Below are positions 26,742 through 35,189 of a DNA stretch of 64,000 bases, piece after piece (the first letter of the stretch is position 1; each line of letters starts with the position of its first letter). The DNA is from Flavobacterium sp. Leaf82 (GTDB lineage: Bacteria > Bacteroidota > Bacteroidia > Flavobacteriales > Flavobacteriaceae): positions 62,001 through 126,000 of the forward strand of contig NZ_LMMA01000012.1 of the NCBI RefSeq assembly GCF_001422725.1, given 5' to 3'. The notes beneath the pieces were generated by a model. That model did no database searches. It saw only the letters and a program-made list of their open reading frames with translations, and was not told the origin of the DNA. The position numbers were made by a program, and so were the translations under genes.

Positions 26742-28628
26742 TTAATTATATAATTTAAAAAGGATTATAATAGTAATTATTAATAAAGGGATTATTAAAA
26801 AAGAAATGATTCTAATTGTCATCAATTCACCTCTTTCAACTTTATTAGAAACAAATACTTTTAACATTAACATGAAAGATACTAGTGCAATAAACATTAT
26901 AATAAAAGTAAATAATTTATTTTCAAAAGTGGTTTCAGAATTTGAGGTGTAGGCACCTTGAAAAAGTAGAGCTATAATTGCTGAAAAAATACCAAGCAAT
27001 TCAATGTTTTTCTTAGTGTTATTTTCTAAAACTTGTTCTTGAATTGATACCTTACTCTCAAGTTTTTCAAATAATATTGAGAAATTACTTAAGCTTTTAA
27101 TTTCATTTTTAAAGTTTTCATTTTTACTTTCAAGTCCATCAATTTCTTTTAATAGAGATTCGTAATCCAAAGGTAAAGAAAATGTAGATGGTGAAAACAC
27201 GTTTAAATATTTATCCTCGGAAATTTTGTAAGTTAAAATACATTCTTCGAAAGGTAATTGATATGCATAGAAAAAATGATTTCGACACCAGTTTAAAGTC
27301 GTTTTGTATTTCTTTATAATTTCTTCGAGACTATTATTTGCAATTTCTAATTTTTCAATCAATTCTTTTTTTAAAGTATCTCCTTTTCTTAGTTCCTTAT
27401 TAATATGTTTAATGTACTCAATTGTGAATTCGGCTAATTTCTTATATGGAAAGAAATTTTCTATAACAGATTCTGATTGAATTTTTTTAATCTTTTCTTT
27501 TTCTTTCTCTAGAAATTCGTTGAAATTAAACTCTACAGATATTTTTTCTTTCTCTTTTTCTACTGAACATGAAAGGGTACAATTTTGGATGTAATTTTCC
27601 GATATTTTTTTGGAATATTTATTAAAAATAATATTTTGAATTACTATATTATCTAGTTTTATATCTTCTAAATCTTTAATTTTTTTATCAAAATCCTTGG
27701 CAATTTTTATTAATCGATGTCTATCCCAATATGTTTCATTAGAATTGCTAAAAGATTTTAATTTCCGAGCATAAACATCATTTTCTTCAGAAAGATAATG
27801 TATTTGTGAATAATCATCCCATTTATCATATTGTTGTGAAATATAGAGATGAGTTTCTAGTAAAAATGAATTTTCAATACCAGAAGCAACATAATATTGA
27901 TTTTCTGAATTTAATTCTTGGTTTTTTCTAATTATTAATTTTCTAATTAAAAAGGTAGTTTTATCTATTAATATGTCTAAAATAAATTTTATGTTGTCAT
28001 CTGGAAAAGGAAATCTACCTAAGCACTGTTTGAAAGAGATATTTAAATTTAAAAGGGATTCTAAGTTTTCTTCATTATTTCTTAAAGTAAATTCTTTTCT
28101 GCTTAAAGTTAAATTTTCTAAAAAAATAGTGCTTAAAATTAATTCAAAATTCTTCTTTTCAAATTTTAAATCTTCAATAATGTTATGAGATCTATCAGAC
28201 AAATTGAATACTAATATTTTGTCTAATTTTAGTATTATACCATCAATAAAGTCCTTGTTTTTTGAATATTCTTCTAGACACTGCTTAAATGAATATAAAA
28301 ATTTTGTGTTTGATAAATATTCAGTATATCTTCCTTCTACTGTGGTGTTTGCAATAAATGAAAGGTCTGGAAATTGAAAAAAAGTATCTACTAAACTTAT
28401 TAATTTATTAATTTCAATTGAAAATTTTTCATTTAAATATTCACCTTCTAAAACAGAGTAGTTTAGATGGGTGAAAATTTCAAGTAGAAATTCTTCCTCT
28501 TTTGTTTTTAGTACCTCACCAAAGGCGTCAAATTTATTACTAGAATCTGGTATTTGATCGTAAATATCTTTTACTAAAGTGTTTTTAGACTGAGTAATTT
28601 TAGAAGTTATGTTAGAAATCCATTTCAT
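26742..28628 (-). CDS. Large helical protein with three C-terminal membrane helices, partner of the DUF4065 gene
   Basis: A 628-residue protein with no family that I recognise. The first 480 residues look almost wholly alpha-helical and Lys/Glu/Asn-rich, with no nuclease, kinase, NTPase or nucleotidyltransferase motif visible. A coiled coil (about 490-536, LESKNENFKNEIKSL and following) leads to three hydrophobic helices at about 543-560 (LLGIFSAIIALLF), 572-592 (FTFIIMFIALVSFMLML) and 606-626 (IISFLIIPLLIITIIILF). This layout is that of a cytoplasmic sensor joined to a membrane effector. It starts 3 bases after the DUF4065 stop, so the two are translationally coupled. The region is more AT-rich than its neighbours: three successive 60-base lines from 27541 contain 17, 7 and 12 G+C. 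Toxin role is inference. Confidence 0.6.
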   Translation of the reverse strand: MKWISNITSKITQSKNTLVKDIYDQIPDSSNKFDAFGEVLKTKEEEFLLEIFTHLNYSVLEGEYLNEKFSIEINKLISLVDTFFQFPDLSFIANTTVEGRYTEYLSNTKFLYSFKQCLEEYSKNKDFIDGIILKLDKILVFNLSDRSHNIIEDLKFEKKNFELILSTIFLENLTLSRKEFTLRNNEENLESLLNLNISFKQCLGRFPFPDDNIKFILDILIDKTTFLIRKLIIRKNQELNSENQYYVASGIENSFLLETHLYISQQYDKWDDYSQIHYLSEENDVYARKLKSFSNSNETYWDRHRLIKIAKDFDKKIKDLEDIKLDNIVIQNIIFNKYSKKISENYIQNCTLSCSVEKEKEKISVEFNFNEFLEKEKEKIKKIQSESVIENFFPYKKLAEFTIEYIKHINKELRKGDTLKKELIEKLEIANNSLEEIIKKYKTTLNWCRNHFFYAYQLPFEECILTYKISEDKYLNVFSPSTFSLPLDYESLLKEIDGLESKNENFKNEIKSLSNFSILFEKLESKVSIQEQVLENNTKKNIELLGIFSAIIALLFQGAYTSNSETTFENKLFTFIIMFIALVSFMLMLKVFVSNKVERGELMTIRIISFLIIPLLIITIIILFKLYN

Positions 28629-28631
28629 GAA

Positions 28632-29186
28632 TTAAGAAATGTAATTTAAATTGACAATTTTTTTATCTTTTTTGATTTCCTCATTTGGCATTAATTCAGA
28701 ATAACTTTGTTTAGATTTGGCAACATTATAATATTTTTTCCAGCTATTCCATTTGTGAGTTAATTCAACTAAAGATCCTGCACCTGCAGTAATTAAATTA
28801 GGCTCTAATTCCTCTAATTTTTCAATGGATTTTAAGATTTTTTCTTTTAATATCGGATTTATTTCAGGTGAAATTGCTCCAGTGGTAAATATTATTTTTT
28901 CATTAGAAATAGTAAATAAACCATCAAAATTGCCTCTGTGCGATTTATAAAAGTCGTAAACGTTTGTTTCGACTGGTCCATATGGCATCGCATGAAATGT
29001 ATTTTGATCTAGTAAATGAGGTTGGTTTTCACTATTGATAGTTACTACAAAAAAATGTAATTTGATGATTTTTAAAATAGTAAAATCGTTGAAGTCATTA
29101 AATAAATCGACTGAAACATCGTTTTTCTTGATGTACCAATTCCTTAATTCAAAAACGATATTTTTAAAAATATTAATTGTTTCCAT
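28632..29186 (-). CDS. DUF4065 (Panacea/SocA-like) domain protein, candidate antitoxin
   Basis: A 184-residue cytoplasmic protein. The domain features are TILKIIKLHFFVVTINSE (residues 31-48, the place where family members have LQKLLYYA-like helices), FHAMPYGPVETNVYDFY (residues 65-81; the YGPV turn is the family signature) and LVELTHKWNSWKKYY near residue 143, which matches the LT-H-x(4)-W block. Panacea-domain proteins are antitoxins of very diverse toxins, and SocA is a ClpXP proteolytic adaptor and antitoxin. It is the first gene of a two-gene unit, 36 bases after the hemF stop on the same strand. No own promoter is obvious. Confidence 0.78.
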   Translation of the reverse strand: METINIFKNIVFELRNWYIKKNDVSVDLFNDFNDFTILKIIKLHFFVVTINSENQPHLLDQNTFHAMPYGPVETNVYDFYKSHRGNFDGLFTISNEKIIFTTGAISPEINPILKEKILKSIEKLEELEPNLITAGAGSLVELTHKWNSWKKYYNVAKSKQSYSELMPNEEIKKDKKIVNLNYIS

Positions 29187-29222
29187 TTATCCTTTTTTCT
29201 TGCTTTTTGTAAATATAATTAA

Positions 29223-30125
29223 TCAAATCCATTCCCTAGGATTTTCAAGTGTTAAAATAACCGTCTCTTCTTCACTTCCAGCTTCTGCATGATGATCATA
29301 AACCCATTGCACATGCGGAGGTAAGCTCATTAAAATACTCTCAATTCTTCCGTTGGTTTTTAAACCGAATAATGTTCCTTTGTCATGAACCAGATTAAAT
29401 TCAACATAACGACCACGACGGATTTCCTGCCATGTTCTGTTTTCCGGAGTATATTCCAGATTTTTTCTTCTTTCTACTATTGGAACATAGGCTTCAAGGA
29501 AACTGTTTCCAGCTTCGGTTACGAAATTGTACCAATCGTCCATTGACATTTGCTCATTTGCTTTGCAATAATCAAAGAATAAACCACCAATTCCGCGGGC
29601 TTCGTTTCTATGTGCATTCCAGAAATATGCGTCGCATTGTTTTTTATATTTTGGATAAAATTCTGGGTTGTGTTTATCGCAAGCCGTTTTACACGTTTGA
29701 TGAAAGTGTTTTGCATCTTCCTCAAACAAATAATAAGGCGTTAAATCCTGTCCGCCGCCAAACCATTGTTCGATTACTTTTCCAGATTCATCATACATTT
29801 CAAAATATCGCCAATTAGCGTGGACAGTAGGAACCATAGGGTTTTTTGGATGTAAAACCAAACTTAATCCGCAGGCAAAGAAATCAGCTTCACCAACACC
29901 AAACATCTTTTGCATCGCTTCCGGTAATTTTCCGTGAACGGCTGAAATGTTTACACCGCCTTTTTCGAAAACATTTCCGTTTTCAATAACACGTGTTCTT
30001 CCGCCACCGCCTTCCGGACGTTTCCAAAGATCTTCGCGGAATTTTGTAGTTCCGTCAACAGCTTCTAATCCGGAACAAATCTGATCTTGTAATTTTTGTA
30101 TGTATGCGTAAAATTTATCTTTCAT
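29223..30125 (-). CDS. hemF: Oxygen-dependent coproporphyrinogen III oxidase
   Basis: A 300-residue enzyme that oxidatively decarboxylates coproporphyrinogen III to protoporphyrinogen IX with O2. Family blocks are intact: WKRPEGGGGRTRVIENG (residue 34 on), NPMVPTVHANWRYFE (near 93), WFGGGQDLTPYYLFEED (near 119), and RGIGGLFFDYC and RRGRYVEFNLVHDKGTLFGL further on. It implies aerobic haem synthesis. Its first 11 bases overlap the end of the GNAT gene upstream. The AT-rich DUF4065 pair follows 36 bases later. Confidence 0.96.
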   Translation of the reverse strand: MKDKFYAYIQKLQDQICSGLEAVDGTTKFREDLWKRPEGGGGRTRVIENGNVFEKGGVNISAVHGKLPEAMQKMFGVGEADFFACGLSLVLHPKNPMVPTVHANWRYFEMYDESGKVIEQWFGGGQDLTPYYLFEEDAKHFHQTCKTACDKHNPEFYPKYKKQCDAYFWNAHRNEARGIGGLFFDYCKANEQMSMDDWYNFVTEAGNSFLEAYVPIVERRKNLEYTPENRTWQEIRRGRYVEFNLVHDKGTLFGLKTNGRIESILMSLPPHVQWVYDHHAEAGSEEETVILTLENPREWI

Positions 30126-30666
30126 CGTTATTATATTCTGATTTAAGCAATCCTAAGTAAACAGTGTTTTGCAATTCGCCGTCACCGTTTCTAAATTCGT
30201 CTCGTAAAATTCCTTCTTGTTTAAAATTATGTTTCAATGCAATTCTTTGGCTTGCCAAATTAATTTCTGAGGTACATATAAAAACCTTGTTTAGCATTAA
30301 TTTATTAAAGCAAAAATCAAGTGCATGAGAAACCATTTTTGACGTGATTCCTTTTCCTTGATAATCTTGATCAATAAAATAACCTAATTCGCATTTAGAA
30401 ATGCGATAATCAATAGTTTTAACACACAAATAACCAATTAAAGTATTAGTATTTATATCTCTGGCATAAAAGTAATAGCCTTCTTTATTTTTCTCTTTCT
30501 CAAGACTGACTTTTAAAAAAATCTGCGTTTTATTTAGAGAATCAGAATTGGCCAGTGTAACTGGAAAAGTTTTTTCAATATGTTTTTTGTTCTTTTCGAT
30601 GAGGTTGTAAAACTCTTCCGGAAGAATGTTGTCAATTGTTTCTATTTTCCAATCTGTAAAACTCAT
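30115..30666 (-). CDS. RimJ/RimL-type GNAT acetyltransferase
   Basis: A 183-residue GNAT protein of the family that acetylates ribosomal protein N-termini or small molecules. The acetyl-CoA binding segment DQDYQGKGITSKMVSHAL (Q/RxxGxG/A type) lies near residue 100, then INLASQRIALKHNFKQEGIL (N-x-x-S-x-x-x-A-x-K-x-x-F-x-x-E-G) near 138. These are all typical of RimL. It overlaps hemF by 11 bases and follows a small unknown gene by 2 bases, so it is embedded in the hem operon. Its substrate is unknown and a direct haem role is not implied. Confidence 0.87.
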   Translation of the reverse strand: MSFTDWKIETIDNILPEEFYNLIEKNKKHIEKTFPVTLANSDSLNKTQIFLKVSLEKEKNKEGYYFYARDINTNTLIGYLCVKTIDYRISKCELGYFIDQDYQGKGITSKMVSHALDFCFNKLMLNKVFICTSEINLASQRIALKHNFKQEGILRDEFRNGDGELQNTVYLGLLKSEYNNDER

Positions 30667-30668
30667 CT

Positions 30669-31046
30669 CTATTTGTTTTTAGCCGCAGCAATTTTAGCAT
30701 TTATTCCAAAAGAAAAAACCTTGCTTTCCTGCTGGATATATTGATAAATAGCTAACGCTTTATCTTCAAATTTATAATTTTCTGCTTTGGGAAAATCGAT
30801 TAAGAAATCAGCAAATTGTTCCAGCTGATTCCAATCGAATTGATTGTGGATTAATAATGCGATTAACTCTTCATTATTATAATCAACTATAATTTGAATG
30901 TTTAAACCGAGTTCCTGAAGTTGATTTTCAATTTCAAATTTTTCATCGTCATTCAACATTTTAGGCACAAAATCAAGAGAGCGCAATGTTTTCAGGACAT
31001 TGTCAATTCTGATGCTTTCGTTGTCTCGTAATCCTTTGTTGAGCAT
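30669..31046 (-). CDS. Small protein of unknown function in the hem operon
   Basis: A 125-residue, acidic, helical protein (MLNKGLRDNESIRIDNVLKT in the first 20 residues, then LQELGLNIQIIVDYNNEELIA and NWNQLEQFADFL-like text, with FSFGINAKIAAAKNK at the end). No signal peptide, Cys or known motif. It lies 2 bases before the GNAT gene and 3 bases after the membrane protein gene, so it belongs to the same transcript. I recognise no family. Confidence 0.7.
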   Translation of the reverse strand: MLNKGLRDNESIRIDNVLKTLRSLDFVPKMLNDDEKFEIENQLQELGLNIQIIVDYNNEELIALLIHNQFDWNQLEQFADFLIDFPKAENYKFEDKALAIYQYIQQESKVFSFGINAKIAAAKNK

Positions 31047-31049
31047 GAT

Positions 31050-31748
31050 TTATTGTTTTTTACCAGATTTAAATTTCTGATTATTGATCGTTTGGCTAAA
31101 GATTAATTTACCTTCTTGTGCGGTATAGGTATTAGTTCTTCCAAAGTTTTTAATCGTTCGGTAAATAAAATACAAAACCGGCAATGAGTAATATATAAAT
31201 CCCATACATATTGGAACATATGGTTTGTCGATGAATAATCCGCTTGATTTTACTGTGTCAAAATAATGGGATTTTTCTAAAAATTCATCCGTTAATCCAA
31301 ACTTCGGAATTATACCATTTGCAAAACATACTGCAAAAATTAAAAAGAAATAAAACATTGCTTTAGCAACCGATTTTCCTATTTGTAATGCGCGAATTTC
31401 AGGACTCACATCCGAAAAAGCAAAACGCATTCTGTTTAAAACGGTTAACAAATAAATGTATAAAATATTTGTATTGATTACAGAATGATGAAATGCCAAT
31501 GCAAACAATCCGTACATGGGAAAAAACACAAACAGCGATAGCTTTTTAGGCATAACCGCCATAAAAACTCCTGAATGTACCATGATAAACTCAAAAGCCA
31601 TTAAAATAGCCAAATCATTTATCAAACTTACATTGTGTTCTTCGGGATGTAACCACACCATCAAAAATACAGTCGCATAGTACGCCTGAAAACCATATTC
31701 GATAAAAGAAAATGGAGAATTTCTGGTGAAGTTTATGTTTGCAAACAT
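31050..31748 (-). CDS. Integral membrane protein of unknown function in the hem operon
   Basis: A 232-residue protein with about six hydrophobic segments: near residues 20-35 (AYYATVFLMVWL), 43-62, 68-90 (LFVFFPMYGLFALAFHH), 93-105, 128-148 (AMFYFFLIFAVCFANGI) and 175-195 (VPICMGFIYYSLPVLYFIY). The termini are charged. A His-containing helix pair (VHSGVFMAV, AFHHSVI) could bind haem or metal, but this is speculation. It follows hemE with about 90 bases between, which hold a CAGTCTCAG repeat, and precedes two small genes by a few bases. Confidence 0.72.
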   Translation of the reverse strand: MFANINFTRNSPFSFIEYGFQAYYATVFLMVWLHPEEHNVSLINDLAILMAFEFIMVHSGVFMAVMPKKLSLFVFFPMYGLFALAFHHSVINTNILYIYLLTVLNRMRFAFSDVSPEIRALQIGKSVAKAMFYFFLIFAVCFANGIIPKFGLTDEFLEKSHYFDTVKSSGLFIDKPYVPICMGFIYYSLPVLYFIYRTIKNFGRTNTYTAQEGKLIFSQTINNQKFKSGKKQ

Positions 31749-31767
31749 CTAGGATATGGTTTTTTAA

Positions 31768-31833
31768 GTTTTCAGTCCCAGTTGCAGTTTTCAGTCTGAT
31801 TTTAAGCTGAAAACTGCGACTAAAAATTGAATA
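31768..31833. repeat. CAGTCTCAG/TTTTCAGT repeat, copy 2, with facing arms
   Basis: TTTTCAGTCCCAGTTGCAG and TTTTCAGTCTGATTTTAAG on one side, then CTGAAAACTGCGACTAAAA on the other. It forms an inverted repeat downstream of hemE, similar to 9964-10010 and 39894-39966. Confidence 0.7.
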
Positions 31834-31839
31834 CTATGT

Positions 31840-32865
31840 TTAGTTCCCGTATTCCTTAACCGCGTCAATAAACGCTTTTGCATGGTCTACAGGAATATTT
31901 GGTAAAATTCCGTGACCTAAATTTACAATATATTTATCTTTTCCGAACTCATCGATCATTTCGTGAACCATTTTTTTGATGGTTGGAATTGGAGAAAGCA
32001 ATCTTGACGGATCGAAATTTCCTTGTAAAGTAATGTTTCCACCAGACAAATAACGAGCATTTCTAGCCGAACAAGTCCAGTCTACACCAAGTGCCGAAGC
32101 TCTACTTTTACCCATTTCGCCAAGAGCGAACCAACATCCTTTTCCGAAAACAATAACCGGAGCGTGATCAGCTAAAGCTTCAACGATTTGGTTGATGTAT
32201 TTCCATGAAAATTCCTGATAATCAACAGGAGAAAGCATTCCTCCCCAAGAATCAAAAATCTGAACGGCATCAACACCCGCTTTTACTTTTTCTTTTAAGT
32301 ATAAAATAGTAGTGTCTGTAATTTTTTGTAATAATGTATGTGCTGCAGCAGGGTTTGAGAAACAGAATCCTTTTGCAGTATCAAAACTTTTAGAACCTTT
32401 TCCTTCAACAGCATAACAGAAAATTGTCCAGGGCGAACCAGCGAAACCAATTAATGGCACTTCGTCGTTCAACATTTCTTTAGTCAATTTAATAGCATCC
32501 ATTACATAACCTAAACTTTCCTGAATGTCCGGAACGTAAACTCTGTGAACATCTGCCAATGAACGAATTGGATTTGGTAAAAACGGACCAAAATTTTCTT
32601 TCATTAAAACTTCGATTCCCATTGCTTGCGGAACAACCAGGATATCCGAAAATAAAATTGCGGCATCCGGAGCAATTCTACGAATAGGCTGAACAGTAAT
32701 TTCAGCAGCCAATTCAGGGGTTTGACAACGGGTGAAGAAATCATATTTATCACGCAAAGCGATAAATTCCGGTAAATATCTTCCGGCTTGACGCATCATC
32801 CATACTGGCGGACGTTGAACAGTTTCTCCTTTTAATGCTTTTAAAAATAGGTCGTTTTTTAACAT
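31840..32865 (-). CDS. hemE: Uroporphyrinogen decarboxylase
   Basis: A 341-residue cytosolic enzyme that removes four carboxyl groups from uroporphyrinogen III to give coproporphyrinogen III. Signatures are [16 protein letters not shown] (residue 20 on), the substrate-side [14 protein letters not shown] (near 70), [16 protein letters not shown] (near 147) and [18 protein letters not shown] near the end. Length and motifs are standard. It follows hemD with about 110 bases that contain a GCTTTAAGC repeat. No promoter of its own was identified. Confidence 0.97.
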   Translation of the reverse strand: MLKNDLFLKALKGETVQRPPVWMMRQAGRYLPEFIALRDKYDFFTRCQTPELAAEITVQPIRRIAPDAAILFSDILVVPQAMGIEVLMKENFGPFLPNPIRSLADVHRVYVPDIQESLGYVMDAIKLTKEMLNDEVPLIGFAGSPWTIFCYAVEGKGSKSFDTAKGFCFSNPAAAHTLLQKITDTTILYLKEKVKAGVDAVQIFDSWGGMLSPVDYQEFSWKYINQIVEALADHAPVIVFGKGCWFALGEMGKSRASALGVDWTCSARNARYLSGGNITLQGNFDPSRLLSPIPTIKKMVHEMIDEFGKDKYIVNLGHGILPNIPVDHAKAFIDAVKEYGN

Positions 32866-32872
32866 TGTTTTA

Positions 32873-32990
32873 TTGCTTTAGGCTTTAAGCTTTAGGCTTT
32901 AAGCGGTGTTTGTTTTTTTTCTTGCTGCTTTAGGCTTTGAGCTTTAAGCTGTGTTGGTTTTTTGCTTACGGCTTATAGCCTAAAGCTTAT
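32873..32990. repeat. GCTTTAGGCTTTAAGC repeat, copy 1
   Basis: Several units of GCTTTAGGCTTTAAGCTTTAGG type lead towards the reverse form GGCTTATAGCCTAAAGCTTAT. The region lies between hemE and hemD and reaches into the last codons of hemD. The opposite orientation recurs at 38149-38181 before hemH. Confidence 0.75.
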
Positions 32991-33654
32991 TGCTATATTC
33001 AACAATTACATCTTCGATTACGTCTTCAACTGTAGGCTGATCTGCAATGATGATGTTTTTGGTAATTTTATCTAAAGCTTCTGCGGTGGTTTCTCCTATA
33101 CAAAAGCACTTTTCTTTCTTAATTGTATTGTCTTTTAAATAACTTTCAACGCCAGAAGGACTAAAAAATAAAATTCCGTCCGCTGTAGTTTTTATCTTCT
33201 GCGGAACTAATGATGTATCATAAACCTGAATTTCATTCAATTTGACATCAGCATCTTTTAATGCTTTTGGTAACGTTTCTCTACGAAGGTTTCCGCTAAA
33301 AAAAGTATAGCTTTCGTTACGGTAAATCAAAGTAATGATTTCGGCTAAATCTGCAGCATAACCCGTGTAAGCCACAACATTAAAACCATTTTCAGATAAT
33401 AGAATTTTGGTTTTTAAACCTACACAAAATACATTTTTGCTTTTTAGTTTTTCTGATTCAGGATTCGATAAAACGCTATGAACCGCATTCTGACTCGTAA
33501 AAATTAGATTTTCGTTGAGGTCTTTTAGTTCGAAAGGTTTGTTTTGAGTTTGAATAAAATCAGCTTCGATAACTTCAATATTGGCTTTTACCAATGCTTG
33601 TTTTTGTTCGCCCGACAGCTTTTTTGTAGATAATATTTGAATTGATTTACTCAT
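32980..33654 (-). CDS. hemD: Uroporphyrinogen-III synthase
   Basis: A 224-residue two-domain enzyme that cyclises hydroxymethylbilane with inversion of ring D to uroporphyrinogen III. The family is weakly conserved. Recognisable parts are LIFTSQNAVHSVLSNPESE near residue 52, FCVGLKTKILLSENGFNVVAY (near 78, split in two parts FCVGLKTKILLS and ENGFNVVAY) and GILFFSPSGVESYLKDN near 165, then CFCIGETTAEAL near 187. It overlaps the hemC stop by one base, which fits a coupled hemC-hemD pair. Confidence 0.92.
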   Translation of the reverse strand: MSKSIQILSTKKLSGEQKQALVKANIEVIEADFIQTQNKPFELKDLNENLIFTSQNAVHSVLSNPESEKLKSKNVFCVGLKTKILLSENGFNVVAYTGYAADLAEIITLIYRNESYTFFSGNLRRETLPKALKDADVKLNEIQVYDTSLVPQKIKTTADGILFFSPSGVESYLKDNTIKKEKCFCIGETTAEALDKITKNIIIADQPTVEDVIEDVIVEYSNKL

Positions 33655-34577
33655 TATTTTTTTAAAGATTCTTTAATAGATGCCATCAATTCAGTTCCGC
33701 CATTGTTCAGGATTTCCTGAGCTGCGAAGAAACCTAGTTTTTTCCATTCTGAAATATCAACTGTTTTGTCGATTTCCAATTTTTGTTTTCCATCAATAGA
33801 AAGTAAAACCCCTTGAAAGTGCAAAGTATCTTCGTCTTCATTATAATTTACTAACGCTCCAATTGGTGCTGTACAACCACCTTCAAGTGTTCTTAGAAAT
33901 TGACGCTCTATATAGGTACAAATTTCAGTTTCGATATGATTCAATTGAGAAAGCGCATCCAGCGTATAATTGTCATTTTCCATTGCCACAACAAGCATTG
34001 CACCTTGAGCCGGTGCAGGAATCATCCAATCAAGATCGATATAATTTCCGGGTTTCAGGTTAATGCGCTCCAAACCTGCAGCGGCAAAAACAGCTCCGTC
34101 CCAATTATTGTCTTCCAGTTTTTGCATACGAGTGTTTACGTTTCCGCGTAAATCAACTACTGTATGATTAGGATATTTGTTGAACCATTGTGCCTGACGT
34201 CTTAAACTTCCGGTTGCAATCGTACTTGGATTTGCAAAATCAGGATTGCCTTTATGAACTAGAATGTCTAAAACATTGGCTCTTTCTAAAACTGCTGCCT
34301 GAACAATACCTTTTGGTAAAGCAGTTGGAACGTCTTTCATAGAATGAACCGCAATATCGATACTACCATTGATCATAGCAATGTCTAAAGTTTTAGTGAA
34401 AATTCCAGTGATTCCAAGTTCGTACAGCGGTTTGTCAAGAATAATATCGCCTGTAGATTTTACCGCAACAATCTCGGTTTTATAACCTAAGTCGTTTAGT
34501 TTTTTTTCGACAGTATGTGCTTGCCAAAGTGCTAATTCGCTATCGCGAGTTCCAATTCTGATTGTTTTTTCAGCCAT
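33654..34577 (-). CDS. hemC: Hydroxymethylbilane synthase
   Basis: A 307-residue porphobilinogen deaminase that links four porphobilinogens. Signatures are IRIGTRDSELALWQAH (residue 6 on), the substrate arginines and SMKDVPTALPKG near 85, GSLRRQAQWFNKYPNH near 125, RGNVNTRMQKLEDN near 143 and the dipyrromethane cofactor Cys in EGGCTAPIGA (near 235). Length is standard. It is separated from hemA upstream by a GxxExxY gene and repeats. Its stop overlaps hemD by one base. Confidence 0.97.
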   Translation of the reverse strand: MAEKTIRIGTRDSELALWQAHTVEKKLNDLGYKTEIVAVKSTGDIILDKPLYELGITGIFTKTLDIAMINGSIDIAVHSMKDVPTALPKGIVQAAVLERANVLDILVHKGNPDFANPSTIATGSLRRQAQWFNKYPNHTVVDLRGNVNTRMQKLEDNNWDGAVFAAAGLERINLKPGNYIDLDWMIPAPAQGAMLVVAMENDNYTLDALSQLNHIETEICTYIERQFLRTLEGGCTAPIGALVNYNEDEDTLHFQGVLLSIDGKQKLEIDKTVDISEWKKLGFFAAQEILNNGGTELMASIKESLKK

Positions 34578-34610
34578 TATTTATATTTAAAACCAAGGTT
34601 TTTGTTTTTT

Positions 34611-34690
34611 TTACCATTAAGATATTAAGTTTATTAAGGAAATACGAATAAGCGCAAAGCTTAATTTTTCTTAATCTCTTAATGGTTCAA
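34611..34690. repeat. Inverted repeat ACCATTAAG...CTTAATGGT, left of the GxxExxY gene
   Basis: The left arm ACCATTAAGATATTAAG and the right arm CTTAATCTCTTAATGGT with GCGCAAAGCTTAATTTTTC before it form a stem. Related text appears twice at 35190-35288 on the other side of the GxxExxY gene. Confidence 0.75.
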
Positions 34691-34698
34691 TTTTTTTC

Positions 34699-35103
34699 TC
34701 AATCTTGCAATCTTGAAAAGAACTCATTCACCAGCGGTTTCATTGATTTTGTAATATTTAAAGTATTGAAATTAATTAATAAACCCTGAGGTCTTTGTAG
34801 CAATTTCATGTACGTTAGTAATTGTGCTTCGTGAATTGGTAAAAGATTTTCTATTGCTTTTAATTCTACAACAACACAATCATTCACAAGTAAATCAATT
34901 CTTAAATCAGATTCTAATTCAAGATCGTAATAATCTATTTTAACAACTAGTTGTTGTTTAACGTAATATCCATTTTGTTCTAATTCGTATTTGAGGCATT
35001 GTTCATATATGCTTTCTAAAAGTCCAGGCCCTAATGCTTTGTGCACTTTTATGGCAAAACCCGTAATTTCATAAGCTAATTGTGTAACCTCTTTTTTTGT
35101 CAT
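34699..35103 (-). CDS. GxxExxY family protein
   Basis: A 134-residue protein from the ATG at 35103 (MTKKEVTQLAYEITGFAIKV). The naming motif is intact in ALGPGLLESIYEQCLKYEL (G-L-L-E-S-I-Y). A PD-(D/E)xK-like pattern follows: DLRIDLLVNDCVVVELKAI near residue 75, which suggests a small nuclease-like fold, with function unknown. It sits between hemA and hemC, which would otherwise be adjacent, and is bracketed by related TTAATATCTTAATGG repeats. GxxExxY genes are often scattered in many copies, so this looks like an inserted cassette. Confidence 0.85.
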   Translation of the reverse strand: MTKKEVTQLAYEITGFAIKVHKALGPGLLESIYEQCLKYELEQNGYYVKQQLVVKIDYYDLELESDLRIDLLVNDCVVVELKAIENLLPIHEAQLLTYMKLLQRPQGLLINFNTLNITKSMKPLVNEFFSRLQD

Positions 35104-35189
35104 AGAACTTTTTATTCTTTTAATTAAGGTTGTCTTGTTTAGCACAATGCTTAATTTATCTTAATTATAATGATTTCCTTTTATTAATT

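Noticed and set aside
26742-28628. Large DUF4065 partner as an SMC-like or RecN-like ATPase because of its coiled coils
   Set aside because: No Walker A or B motif is visible, and the C-terminus ends in three membrane helices.
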